This document shows, piece after piece, positions 15,884 through 22,314 of a DNA stretch of 22,314 nucleotides (the stretch's first letter is position 1; each line of letters begins with the position of its first letter). The position numbers and the translations under genes are program-made. This stretch comes from Sphaerochaeta sp. (GTDB lineage: Bacteria > Spirochaetota > Spirochaetia > Sphaerochaetales > Sphaerochaetaceae): the NCBI GenBank assembly GCA_023228445.1, contig JALOBD010000013.1:1-22314 (forward strand), given 5' to 3'. The notes under the pieces were generated by a model. The model made no database searches and was not told the DNA's origin. It worked only from the letters and a program-made list of their open reading frames with translations.

Positions 15884-16336
15884 ATGAACGTACTTGATGT
15901 ATTGGATAAAGATTTGGTCAAGGTGCCGCTTCTCAGCAGCGACAAGCGGGGCATCATCGTCGAGTTGGTCGAAACCCTGGTGAAGGCAAAGGGGTATTCA
16001 CCTGCCCAGAGCGACCTGATCCTCGATGCGGTCCTTGCCCGGGAGAGCCTTGGCTCCACCGGTATCGGCGGCGGCATCGCCATCCCCCATGCCAAGAGCG
16101 ATGTCATCGAGAAGGTGACGATGGTCCTCGGCATCAGCCGCCAGTCCATCGACTTCGACTCCCCCGACGGCGAGATGAGCCGGATCTTCTTCCTCGTCCT
16201 CGCCCCGAGCAAGCAAGCCTCGGCCCACGTCGAGTTGCTCGCCTCCATCGCCCGTTCCTGTACCAGCAAGATCTTCCGACGCCTGCTTGAACAGGCCCGC
16301 GACAGCGAGGAGGTCGTCCACCTCTTCATGGAGTAG
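15884..16336 (+). CDS. Fructose-type PTS EIIA domain protein (PtsN-like)
   Basis: A 150-residue stand-alone EIIA of the fructose/mannitol family. The phosphorylation motif is GGGIAIPHAKS with active-site H69; other family parts are LARESLGSTGIG and FFLVLAPSKQASAHVELLAS. Family members take phosphate from HPr and either pass it to a sugar EIIB or, in PtsN-type proteins, act as regulators. There is no EIIB or EIIC nearby, so a regulatory role is more likely than sugar uptake. The start is ATG 15884 with AAGGAG seven bases upstream, 10 bp after the Usp stop. An upstream start at 15839 inside the Usp gene is rejected. It appears to be the last gene of the ATPase unit. Confidence 0.9.
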   Translation: MNVLDVLDKDLVKVPLLSSDKRGIIVELVETLVKAKGYSPAQSDLILDAVLARESLGSTGIGGGIAIPHAKSDVIEKVTMVLGISRQSIDFDSPDGEMSRIFFLVLAPSKQASAHVELLASIARSCTSKIFRRLLEQARDSEEVVHLFME

Positions 16337-16401
16337 CCCCGGCCTCGGCGAGCTTTTGGTCAGAGCCTTGAACAGTTGCCAGCGCGGTACGAGGGCAATC
16401 G

Positions 16402-16420
16402 GAGGGGTGGGACTCCCCTC
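16402..16420. other. GC-rich hairpin between EIIA and the next gene
   Basis: GAGGGG (16402-16407) pairs with CCCCTC (16415-16420) around a seven-base loop. No U-run follows directly; a T6 run comes about 30 bases later at 16451. It may end the long ATPase transcript in a factor-dependent way, but it is not a classical intrinsic terminator. Confidence 0.3.
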
Positions 16421-16461
16421 GGTATGTCGCCGAGAGTACACCGACTGGACTTTTTTGTGCT

Positions 16462-16488
16462 TTGCCCGTATGGTGTGCTCATTATACG
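16462..16488 (+). promoter_or_regulatory. Candidate promoter of the unrecognised gene at 16508
   Basis: TTGCCC (16462-16467) and TATACG (16483-16488) are separated by 15 bp, a little short; the hexamer TTATAC overlaps at 16482. Transcription would start near 16495, just before the GAGGT site of the downstream gene, giving a very short leader. This also argues for the GTG 16508 start over the ATG at 16493. Confidence 0.4.
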
Positions 16489-16507
16489 AGGTATGAGGTC
16501 CTGCCCC

Positions 16508-17491
16508 GTGAATCAAATCATCCCTTTTACAGCAACTGAGCGCGACACCCTGGCACAGGGACGGTCGTTGCTCCTCCAGGAACGTCTTGATTTTGTCCAG
16601 ATCCTTGACACCCGCGTCGAGGACCTGGAGTCTCTTGCGTCCATCGTGGGGCGCGCCTCATCGTTGACGGCCGACCTCGGCTTCTCCTCAAGTCCCCGTA
16701 CCCTCGACACCCTTGCGGCCAAGCTCTCCAACCAGGGGATCGAGGAGGTGGTGAACCTGCCCGCCAAAGTGGCGCTTGGGCGCTCGTTCACCGTCAGCAA
16801 GCTCCACCTCTTCGGCTTCTTGATCAAGCTTGCCCAGCAGGGGTGGCTCATCACCATCTACCAGGAGATCCTGGACTGCTACCACGCCATCCTCTTCTCC
16901 CTGATGGCCGAGGACCTCTACATCTCCATCATCAGTGACTCCAATGGCCAAGAGAGCTGGACGCATCGCGCCACGCGGGACTTGGTCGTGATGTGGGAGG
17001 AGCGCAGCAACGCCGAAGCGATCTCATTCGCCCCGCTTTTACAGCAACTGTGGGATGTGCGCCATACGCTGGTGCCGACCCTGGGCACCCTCCTTGGCAC
17101 GGTGGAGTTGCTCAAGCTCTCCTTCCGTCTTCCTGAGACCTGGCATGACTTTCTCGATGAGCAGGGTGGGGAGGAGGAGGTGGTGTGGGCCCTTGATGAG
17201 TTTCTCTTCTCATTGAGCTATGAACAGCTTTCCAACCTCCAGGCCCTGATGGATCGCTCGGGCATCGAGACGGTGAGCCGAAGCGAGGCAATGCGCCTCT
17301 TGAAGCTGCGCCCGGGGCAGCTGCTCGAAGGAGCGGATGACGATGACCTGTCGGCCATCCGCCTCTACCGTTCGTTTCTTCGGCGTAACGGCTTGGCACG
17401 GCTACGCCGCGACGGGGAGCGCAGTGGCCCCCGTCGCACCCTGGAGCAACAGCTCTTGCTCCACCTTTGGCAACATGCCCCTCAGCGTTGA
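16508..17491 (+). CDS. Unrecognised protein, predicted soluble and helical
   Basis: I do not recognise a family. With the GTG start at 16508 (GAGGT at 16496-16500, seven bases away) the protein has 327 residues; ATG 16493 gives 332 but has no properly spaced site, and the frame is open upstream to 16376. It has no signal peptide and no clear transmembrane helix; one hydrophobic stretch (KLHLFGFLIKLAQQGWLITI) at about 99-118 probably lies in a folded core. The segment TVSRSEAMRLLKLRPGQLLE near 261-280 could be helix-turn-helix-like but is not diagnostic. The C-terminus is basic (RRNGLARLRRDGERSGPRRT). It has its own probable promoter after the ATPase unit. Its stop lies inside the end of the convergent alcohol dehydrogenase gene (10-bp overlap), so the two mRNAs would be complementary at their ends. 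Confidence 0.7.
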   Translation: MNQIIPFTATERDTLAQGRSLLLQERLDFVQILDTRVEDLESLASIVGRASSLTADLGFSSSPRTLDTLAAKLSNQGIEEVVNLPAKVALGRSFTVSKLHLFGFLIKLAQQGWLITIYQEILDCYHAILFSLMAEDLYISIISDSNGQESWTHRATRDLVVMWEERSNAEAISFAPLLQQLWDVRHTLVPTLGTLLGTVELLKLSFRLPETWHDFLDEQGGEEEVVWALDEFLFSLSYEQLSNLQALMDRSGIETVSRSEAMRLLKLRPGQLLEGADDDDLSAIRLYRSFLRRNGLARLRRDGERSGPRRTLEQQLLLHLWQHAPQR

Positions 17492-18672
17492 GCGGCGTCA
17501 GTGTAGATCTCGTGGATCTCGTCGTGGCCGAGGACCATCACGTCACCGAGGGTCCGTTTTCCAAAGAAGGTCGCCTTGGCGGTCATCTCATCGATCTGCT
17601 TGGCTGTCGCTTTGATGCCGAGCTCAGCGAAGGTGGTGGGCATGTCGATCTCGCGGAAGAAGTCGAGCAACGCTGCAATCGAGGCCCGGGCATCGGCCAT
17701 ATCATCACCGCTCATCTTCACGCCCAATACACGCTCGCCGAATCGTGCGAAGCGATCGGCGCGCGCTGAGTAGACGAAGCGCGCCCAGCTTCCCCAGATG
17801 GCGGCAATGCCCGCCCCGTGTGCGACATCGAACATCCCGCCCATCTCGTGTTCGAGTTGGTGGGGGGCCCAGTCGCCACGACTTTCGTGCCCACAGCCGG
17901 TCAGCCCGTTGTGGGAGAGCGAGCTCGCCCACATCAGGTTTGCCCGCGCCTCGTAGTCGTCGCTGCGCTCTTTCAGCGTCCGTGCCGAAGCGATGACGAT
18001 GCGCAGCAGTGCTTCGGCCATCTCGTCGGTGAGGGCCATGGTGTCGCCAGCGATAAAGTATCGCTCGATGGTGTGCATCATGATGTCCACCGCGCCACTC
18101 ATCGTCTGGTAGGGGGGCAGGGAATAGGTCAGCTCCGGGTTCATGATGGCGAACTTGCACCGCGAGAAGTCGGTGTTCAGGCCACGCTTGAAATCGCCAT
18201 CCTCGTTGGTGATGACGCTGGAGCTGCTCATCTCGCTGCCGGCTGCGGCAATGGTGAGCACTGCTGCCACGGGGGTACAGCCGGCGGGCTTGCGTTTGCC
18301 CTCATAGAAGTCCCAGACCTCCCCCTCGTTGTAGATGCCGTAGCCGATCGCCTTGGCGCTGTCGATGACCGAGCCGCCCCCCACGGCGAGCAGGAAATCG
18401 ACGCCTTCGCGCCGGGCCAGCTCGATGCCGGTGTGGACCAGGGAGAGGCGTGGGTTTGGCACGACACCCCCCAGCTCCACCGTCTCGATCCCTTGGCTCT
18501 CAAGCGAAGCCTTGACGCGATCGAGCAGGCCGCTCTCCTTGGCGCTCTGCGATCCATAGTGGAGCAGGACCTTGGTACCGCCCCACTTCTTGACCAGCGT
18601 TCCCGCCTGTGTTTCGGTGTCGCGGCCGAAGATCACCTCGGTCGGTGCATAGTAGTGAAATGATGAACTCAT
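17482..18672 (-). CDS. Iron-dependent alcohol dehydrogenase, YqhD/BdhA-like
   Basis: A 396-residue group III alcohol dehydrogenase. The N-terminal Rossmann-like part has the NAD(P)-binding motif GGGSVIDSAKAIG (GGGS at 98-101). Expected metal ligands are D196, H200, H271 and H285, with the same spacing (4 and 14) as those of E. coli YqhD. Other family marks are HNGLTGCG and HGAGIAAIWGSW. Enzymes of this type reduce aldehydes to alcohols, usually with NADPH, to re-oxidise cofactors or detoxify aldehydes; the substrate cannot be told here. ATG 18672 is preceded on the minus strand by AAAGGAG. It follows the LUD gene by 18 bp, so the two probably form an operon. No terminator lies after it; its 3' end overlaps the convergent gene. 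Confidence 0.92.
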   Translation of the reverse strand: MSSSFHYYAPTEVIFGRDTETQAGTLVKKWGGTKVLLHYGSQSAKESGLLDRVKASLESQGIETVELGGVVPNPRLSLVHTGIELARREGVDFLLAVGGGSVIDSAKAIGYGIYNEGEVWDFYEGKRKPAGCTPVAAVLTIAAAGSEMSSSSVITNEDGDFKRGLNTDFSRCKFAIMNPELTYSLPPYQTMSGAVDIMMHTIERYFIAGDTMALTDEMAEALLRIVIASARTLKERSDDYEARANLMWASSLSHNGLTGCGHESRGDWAPHQLEHEMGGMFDVAHGAGIAAIWGSWARFVYSARADRFARFGERVLGVKMSGDDMADARASIAALLDFFREIDMPTTFAELGIKATAKQIDEMTAKATFFGKRTLGDVMVLGHDEIHEIYTDAAQR

Positions 18673-18690
18673 GTGATTGACTCCTTTGTC

Positions 18691-19371
18691 TCAGTATCCA
18701 AGGCTTTCGCCGACGATGAGGACCTTCATCCGCCCCTTTGTCTGCTGGCGGGAGAAGACCACGTAGTTTGAGCAGAGGGTATGTTCGCAGCTGCCCGCGT
18801 CGAGGGCCATGAGGCTGCGGGGATCGCAGGTTGCCCGTACACACCGTCCCTCCTCGGTGCAATGGGTATCCGATCCCAGGCGCATCGCATTGGCCGGGGC
18901 AACGAGCGTCTTGACACGTAAGATCGCGCTGACCAGGTCGGGGACGATCTTGTCCCAACTGGCCACCAAGATCACCTGGCGCGGTCCCCAGAGCATCGCG
19001 GCGGTGCGGTTGCTGCGTCCATCGACGCAGTAGATCTCCCCGCCCTCGGTAATGGCGTTGGCGCTGGCCAGGTAGGTGTCGGCGTCAAAGCTCTTGAGAA
19101 AGACATCGCGGACCCCGTCGCTTCCCAGATTGGGTTGGTAGCGGTCGTGGAAGGTGAAGGTGCCGCTGCGCAGCCACGCAAGCACCCCTGCCTCCTCCAA
19201 GGAGGCCGAACCGCCCACGGCGACCGTGGAGCCCGTCTCCATCATCGTCTGGAGGGTGGGGATGATCTCTTCGATGGTGGGTACAAAGTGCCCCTCGATG
19301 TTGTTCTTACCCAACGCATCGATGGTTCGTGCTACCCGCAGCTGTTGGGTACGTTGTTTGAATTGATCCAT
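18691..19371 (-). CDS. LUD-domain protein (LutC/YkgG-like)
   Basis: A 226-residue protein of the LUD family (formerly DUF162), related to LutC of lactate oxidation. Recognisable parts are VAVGGSASLEEAGV, the ANAITEGGEIYCVDGRSNRT segment and a C-terminal Cys-containing stretch with HCTEEGRC and VRATC, resembling the Cys motif of short anaerobe LUD proteins. The other Lut subunits (FeS proteins) are absent, so classical lactate oxidation is unlikely to be encoded here. The start ATG 19371 has AAAGGAGG upstream on the minus strand; a longer frame to 19440 lacks a site. It heads a two-gene operon with the alcohol dehydrogenase, which suggests a shared redox or aldehyde/lactate role. The exact reaction is unknown. 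Confidence 0.85.
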   Translation of the reverse strand: MDQFKQRTQQLRVARTIDALGKNNIEGHFVPTIEEIIPTLQTMMETGSTVAVGGSASLEEAGVLAWLRSGTFTFHDRYQPNLGSDGVRDVFLKSFDADTYLASANAITEGGEIYCVDGRSNRTAAMLWGPRQVILVASWDKIVPDLVSAILRVKTLVAPANAMRLGSDTHCTEEGRCVRATCDPRSLMALDAGSCEHTLCSNYVVFSRQQTKGRMKVLIVGESLGY

Positions 19372-19488
19372 GGTGTGAAGCCTCCTTTGAGATTCAGGAT
19401 ACCCAAAGCGAGGGTGATGTGCAAGCGACGGTTTGTGCACTGGAAGTGAGTATCGAGGGTATAGTTACCTCTGCATTTCTTTGAGAAG

Positions 19489-19517
19489 TTGCCAACGGTC
19501 GCCAGGCGGCGTATTGT
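19489..19517 (+). promoter_or_regulatory. Promoter of the beta-CASP nuclease gene
   Basis: TTGCCA (19489-19494) and TATTGT (19512-19517) are 17 bp apart, a good vegetative promoter match. Transcription would begin near 19524, right at the AAGGAG ribosome site (19524-19529), so the leader would be only about 14 nt. Confidence 0.55.
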
Positions 19518-19537
19518 GGAAGAAAGGAGAGTGAGAG

Positions 19538-21217
19538 ATGCACATAACTTTCTTGGGAGCCGCTCAGATGGTCACCGGCAGTTGCTTCTTGGTAGAGGCA
19601 GGCACAAAGCGCCTGCTCGTCGACTGTGGACTGCCCCAGGGCAACGATGAGCGCGAATGTGGCAGCGATTTGGCCTTCGATGCTGCAACGATCGACTATC
19701 TGGTGGTGACGCACGCCCATATCGATCATACCGGACGGATCCCGCTGTTGGTGAAGAAGGGGTTCACCGGCCGAATCCTGGCGATCTCAGCAACGGTCGA
19801 CCTGTGCCAAATCATGCTCGCCGACAGTGGCCACATCCAGGAGATGGAGGCACAGTGGAAGGATCGCAAGGCCCGGCGGGCGGGCCAGGCGGGCGTGGAG
19901 CCGCTCTACACCGTCGAAGATGCCCAAAGAGCGATGGCGTACTTTGAGCGCTGCTCCTACGACGAGGTCTATGCAATCGATGAGAACCTGAAAGTCCGGT
20001 TTCGCGACGCGGGCCACCTCCTCGGCTCAGCCTCCGTGGAGGTATGGGTGAACGAGGAGGGTGGGCAACGAAAGCTCGTCTTCAGCGGGGACATCGGCAA
20101 CTTCGACCAGCCGCTGATCAAGGACCCGCAGTATATCAGCGAGGCAGACTACGTGGTGATGGAGTCGACCTACGGCAACCGGGTGCACAAGTTGCCGCCC
20201 CATGCGGTGGGCAGCAACGTCCCCACCCGGGTGCGCGCCGGTGAGCTGGCCCAGATCATCGAGCGCACCTTCGCCCGCGGCGGCAACGTCATTGTACCGG
20301 CGTTTGCCGTCGGTCGGACACAGGAGATCCTCTATCTGCTGCGCGTCATCATCGAGGAGGGGCTCTGTCCCTCGGCAAAGGACATCCCCGTCTTCGTCGA
20401 CAGCCCGCTGTCGGTGAAAGCGACGCGGATCTTTGCCGGAAACCTCTTCGGCTACATGGATGATGAGACGATGGAGCTGGTGAACAAGGGGATCAACCCG
20501 ATCCTCTTCCCCTCGTTGGTGACAATCGTCGACACGGCCGATTCGATCGCACTGAACAGCCGCAAGGAGAGCTGCGTCATCATCAGCTCAAGCGGCATGT
20601 GTGAGGCGGGGCGGATCAAGCACCACCTGAAGCACAACCTGTGGAGGAGGGAGTGCACCGTCCTCTTCTCCGGCTACCAGGCCGGGGGGACGCTCGGCCG
20701 ATCAATTCTTGACGGGGCGCGTCATGTGACGATCTTCGGAGAGCAGATCGACGTGCGCTGTGAGGTGACCGAGCTGTCGGGAATCAGCGGCCACGCCGAC
20801 CAAGAGGGCTTGATCGCCTGGATCGAGGCGTTCACCACCAAGCCCACGCGTACCTTCATCGTCCACGGTGACAAGGATGTGGCGCCATGGTTTGCTTCCT
20901 TCGTCACCCGTACCCTTGGTATCGACGCTTATGCCCCCCGGTTCTTGGAGCGCTTTGACCTGCTCGATGAAACGGCTCTGCCGATCGCACAGCCGGTGGA
21001 CGACATCGTCGTGCCGTACATCCGCCGCCTCAAGCAGGCAGTGGGGCTCTTGGAGAAGCAAGAGCAGACGCTGCTGGATGTGGTGGCGCGGATGCAGAAG
21101 GCGGGGTCTAAGACCTTGCTCGAAGAGAAACGGGCGGTGAGGCTGACCAACGCCATCAACCGGCTGGCCAGCGACCTGGAGTTCTTGGGGATCAAATGGG
21201 GGGGAGACGACGCGTGA
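19538..21217 (+). CDS. MBL-fold beta-CASP RNA-processing nuclease
   Basis: A 559-residue protein of the CPSF-73/YSH1-like branch of metallo-beta-lactamases (COG1236). Metal ligands are visible: THAHIDHTG (H59, H61, D63, H64), GHLLGSA (H160) and SGDIG (D185). The beta-CASP domain follows with motif A ESTYGNR (E209), the VPAFAVGRTQE strand, motif B in GRIKHHLKHNL (H362/H363) and motif C SGHAD (H419), then VHGD (H443). Enzymes of this type cut RNA as endo- or 5' exonucleases. About 100 residues after the catalytic core (460-559) are helical and family-variable. All catalytic residues are present. The start ATG 19538 has AAGGAG eight bases upstream. Its stop directly abuts the stop of the convergent GNAT gene. 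Confidence 0.93.
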   Translation: MHITFLGAAQMVTGSCFLVEAGTKRLLVDCGLPQGNDERECGSDLAFDAATIDYLVVTHAHIDHTGRIPLLVKKGFTGRILAISATVDLCQIMLADSGHIQEMEAQWKDRKARRAGQAGVEPLYTVEDAQRAMAYFERCSYDEVYAIDENLKVRFRDAGHLLGSASVEVWVNEEGGQRKLVFSGDIGNFDQPLIKDPQYISEADYVVMESTYGNRVHKLPPHAVGSNVPTRVRAGELAQIIERTFARGGNVIVPAFAVGRTQEILYLLRVIIEEGLCPSAKDIPVFVDSPLSVKATRIFAGNLFGYMDDETMELVNKGINPILFPSLVTIVDTADSIALNSRKESCVIISSSGMCEAGRIKHHLKHNLWRRECTVLFSGYQAGGTLGRSILDGARHVTIFGEQIDVRCEVTELSGISGHADQEGLIAWIEAFTTKPTRTFIVHGDKDVAPWFASFVTRTLGIDAYAPRFLERFDLLDETALPIAQPVDDIVVPYIRRLKQAVGLLEKQEQTLLDVVARMQKAGSKTLLEEKRAVRLTNAINRLASDLEFLGIKWGGDDA

Positions 21218-21820
21218 TCAGGTGAGTTTGAGGCCGAAGGTCGACCCCCAGCTCTGCGTCTCCAAGATGGTGAAGCCCATCCGCTCGTAGAAGCCGAAGG
21301 CACGGACATTGCGTCCGTCGACGCCGAGGTGGATTCCCTCGGCCCCTTGGTCCTTCGCCCTCTGGATGAAGGTCTGCATCAGGCTTCGTCCCAGCCCTTT
21401 GCCCTGCAGCTCCTCCAAGAGGTCGATGTGCAGATGCGCTGGGTAGCCGAGGTTCTGCCACAACCCCTCGCCCGGGCCTTTGAGCAAGGTCTTGGCCACG
21501 GCGTGTTCAGCCTCGCTCTTGAATGTGGTCTGGGAGCGGTAGTGCAGCTGCAACGGCGGCAACCACACCTGTTGCATCCAATCGTTGAAGAGGCGGGTGT
21601 CACTGGTGCCTACGATGTAGCCGGCTGGCCGGCCTATTTCGTTGATGGCCACGAAGCAGAGCTCGGGCTCGAAGAAGAAGTAGGGAGCCGCCCAGTAGTG
21701 GCCGACGAGGAATTTGTCGTGGTAATGGTCGCTTCCATCAAGACCGGCCATCGCCGTCTTCAATGCGATCTCGTAGATATACGGGATGTCCTGTGCCAAC
21801 GCTCGACGGATATTTTGCAT
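21218..21820 (-). CDS. GNAT-family N-acetyltransferase
   Basis: A 200-residue acetyltransferase. The acetyl-CoA-binding motif A is LHIDLLEELQGKGLGRSLM (QGKGLG at 139-144), followed by the motif B region GRNVRAFGFYERMGF (N171, Y178). The N-terminal 60 residues contain DIPYIYEIALKTA and an aromatic cluster. The overall form recalls the acetyltransferase-like subfamily found also at the C-terminus of O-GlcNAcases (YPAHLHIDLL motif), a resemblance from memory only. The substrate is unknown. ATG 21820 is preceded on the minus strand by AGGAGAG. A perfect 16-bp palindrome lies 22 bp upstream, suggesting local repression. Its stop codon touches that of the nuclease gene, leaving no room for a terminator. 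Confidence 0.9.
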   Translation of the reverse strand: MQNIRRALAQDIPYIYEIALKTAMAGLDGSDHYHDKFLVGHYWAAPYFFFEPELCFVAINEIGRPAGYIVGTSDTRLFNDWMQQVWLPPLQLHYRSQTTFKSEAEHAVAKTLLKGPGEGLWQNLGYPAHLHIDLLEELQGKGLGRSLMQTFIQRAKDQGAEGIHLGVDGRNVRAFGFYERMGFTILETQSWGSTFGLKLT

Positions 21821-21842
21821 ACGGGTGCTCTCCTCATATCTC

Positions 21843-21858
21843 TTACTGTCTACAGTAA
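21843..21858. promoter_or_regulatory. Perfect palindrome, candidate operator of the GNAT gene
   Basis: TTACTGTCTACAGTAA is a perfect 7-2-7 inverted repeat in the short space before the GNAT start. A second dyad, GAATT-CGTC-AATTC (21862-21875), lies next to it and contains TTGACG on the minus strand, a possible -35. A protein bound to the palindrome would block GNAT transcription; the binder is unknown. Confidence 0.5.
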
Positions 21859-21931
21859 TGTGAATTCGTCAATTCCTCAATCCTAAAATCGAAAAAAGTA
21901 ATGTGTTGTATTTGAATAAGATAGATACTAG

Positions 21932-21983
21932 GTGAAAAATAAATGTAAAAGTGCTGGACAAAAGGTCTGCAAGTGTGTAATAT
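21932..21983 (+). promoter_or_regulatory. rRNA operon promoter candidate 1 with AT-rich upstream element
   Basis: TGGACA (21955-21960) and TAATAT (21978-21983) are spaced by 17 bp. Just upstream, 21932-21951 is a run of A-rich sequence (GAAAAATAAATGTAAAAG) placed like the UP elements of strong rRNA promoters. It lies about 310 bp before the 16S start. Confidence 0.5.
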
Positions 21984-22039
21984 CCCTTCTCGTTGGCCTT
22001 GAACACGAGTTGTTCACCTCACTGCGGGATTCAGGTCCC

Positions 22040-22069
22040 TTGACGGAGGGGTAGCAAGTCGAGTATTAT
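22040..22069 (+). promoter_or_regulatory. rRNA operon promoter candidate 2
   Basis: TTGACG (22040-22045) and TATTAT (22064-22069) are 18 bp apart, each matching five of six consensus bases. A GC-rich stretch (GGCCCTGCCC) follows the expected start region, as is common at stringently controlled rRNA promoters. This is the best-scoring promoter in the intergenic region by eye. Confidence 0.6.
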
Positions 22070-22128
22070 TAAAGGCCCTGCCCACCCCAGCGGTGGCAGT
22101 GACCGAGAAGGTTCAGCAATGGACCGGA

Positions 22129-22164
22129 TGCTTTTTGACAGTTGAGCGTAGGGAAGAATAGAGA
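22129..22164 (+). promoter_or_regulatory. boxA-like antitermination element overlapping a possible third promoter
   Basis: TGCTTTTTGACA (22129-22140) differs at two of twelve positions from the boxA consensus TGCTCTTTAACA, which recruits Nus factors to rRNA transcripts. The same bases contain an exact TTGACA (22135-22140) that could act as a -35, but the following TAGAGA (22159-22164, 18 bp) is a poor -10. I favour boxA. Confidence 0.45.
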
Positions 22165-22208
22165 GATTGGAATAGTGGAAGACCATCGAGGGCTTCCTAG
22201 TCAATTCG

Positions 22209-22235
22209 GGCACGGCGGGGCCAGCCTGCTGTGCC
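22209..22235 (+). other. Leader hairpin of the rRNA transcript
   Basis: GGCACGGC (22209-22216) pairs with GCTGTGCC (22228-22235), and the stem extends inward by three pairs (one G-U), about 11 bp in all. No U-tract follows, so it is a leader structure rather than a terminator, possibly part of 16S precursor folding. Confidence 0.5.
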
Positions 22236-22268
22236 GCATTGCTGGGGCGAACTGAGAAGTTGTTGAGT

Positions 22269-22286
22269 CCGGTCCCTCGGGACCGG
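22269..22286 (+). other. Hairpin just upstream of mature 16S rRNA
   Basis: CCGGTCC (22269-22275) pairs perfectly with GGACCGG (22280-22286) around a CTCG tetraloop. It lies seven bases before the expected 16S 5' end and may mark the processing site. Confidence 0.55.
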
Positions 22287-22293
22287 GATTGAT

Positions 22294-22314
22294 ATGACGG
22301 AGAGTTTGATCCTG
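22294..22314 (+). rRNA. 16S ribosomal RNA, first bases only
   Basis: AGAGTTTGATCCTG at 22301-22314 is the universal 5' end of bacterial 16S rRNA (E. coli positions 8-21). Counting back puts the mature 5' end at about 22294. The gene continues beyond the right edge, so phylogeny cannot be read from it. Confidence 0.95.

Noticed and set aside
19538..21217. RNase J assignment for the beta-CASP protein
   Set aside because: Motif spacing and sequence (ESTYGNR, GRIKHHLKHNL) fit the CPSF-like COG1236 branch, and the length and C-terminal region differ from RNase J.
22031..22213. 60-residue minus-strand frame in the rRNA leader
   Set aside because: No ribosome site, and it covers the rRNA promoters and leader.
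1..22314. Mobile element, prophage or integrase in the window
   Set aside because: No transposase, integrase, terminal inverted repeats or target duplications were seen; no repeat of the tRNA-Pro 3' end was noticed in the window.

Overview
The window looks like chromosomal DNA from a GC-rich, anaerobic or fermentative spirochaete, most likely of the Sphaerochaeta group. This is inferred from three things: a complete nine-gene bacterial V/A-type ATPase operon in the order H/G-C-I-K-F-E-A-B-D, the fermentation-style alcohol dehydrogenase and LUD genes, and the start of a 16S rRNA gene at the right edge. Only about 21 bases of 16S are present, so the sequence cannot fix the taxon.

Left to right: (1) 1-1163, the trailer-side part of a type I-E CRISPR array with 19 full repeats, running off the left edge where leader and cas genes would be expected. 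(2) 1357-1527, a tRNA-Pro(GGG) on the minus strand with its own terminator and a likely promoter. (3) 1625-6744, a TetR/DhaS-like regulator, a PapD-like pilus chaperone and a very unusual fimbrial usher. The usher starts with a TonB-like membrane anchor and a long Pro/Glu-rich rod containing 14 tandem 15-bp repeats. No pilin gene is present. (4) 6818-16336, the V/A-type ATPase operon, closely followed by a UspA-like protein and a fructose-type PTS EIIA protein. Most junctions overlap or are a few bases long, so this is probably one transcription unit. (5) 16508-17491, an unrecognised protein whose 3' end overlaps, tail to tail, a minus-strand pair: LUD-domain protein then iron-dependent alcohol dehydrogenase (17482-19371). 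(6) 19538-21820, a beta-CASP RNA-processing nuclease and a convergent GNAT acetyltransferase whose stop codons abut. (7) 21821-22314, the control region of an rRNA operon with tandem promoter candidates, a boxA-like element, leader hairpins and the first bases of 16S rRNA.

The ATPase operon is conserved core biology: A/B catalytic head, D/F rotor shaft, E/G stator, C coupling to the membrane, I and K carrying the ions. The linked UspA and EIIA genes suggest its expression is tied to energy or carbon state. The most novel part is the chaperone plus TonB-like tethered usher, which would put an inner-membrane tether on an outer-membrane secretion pore.
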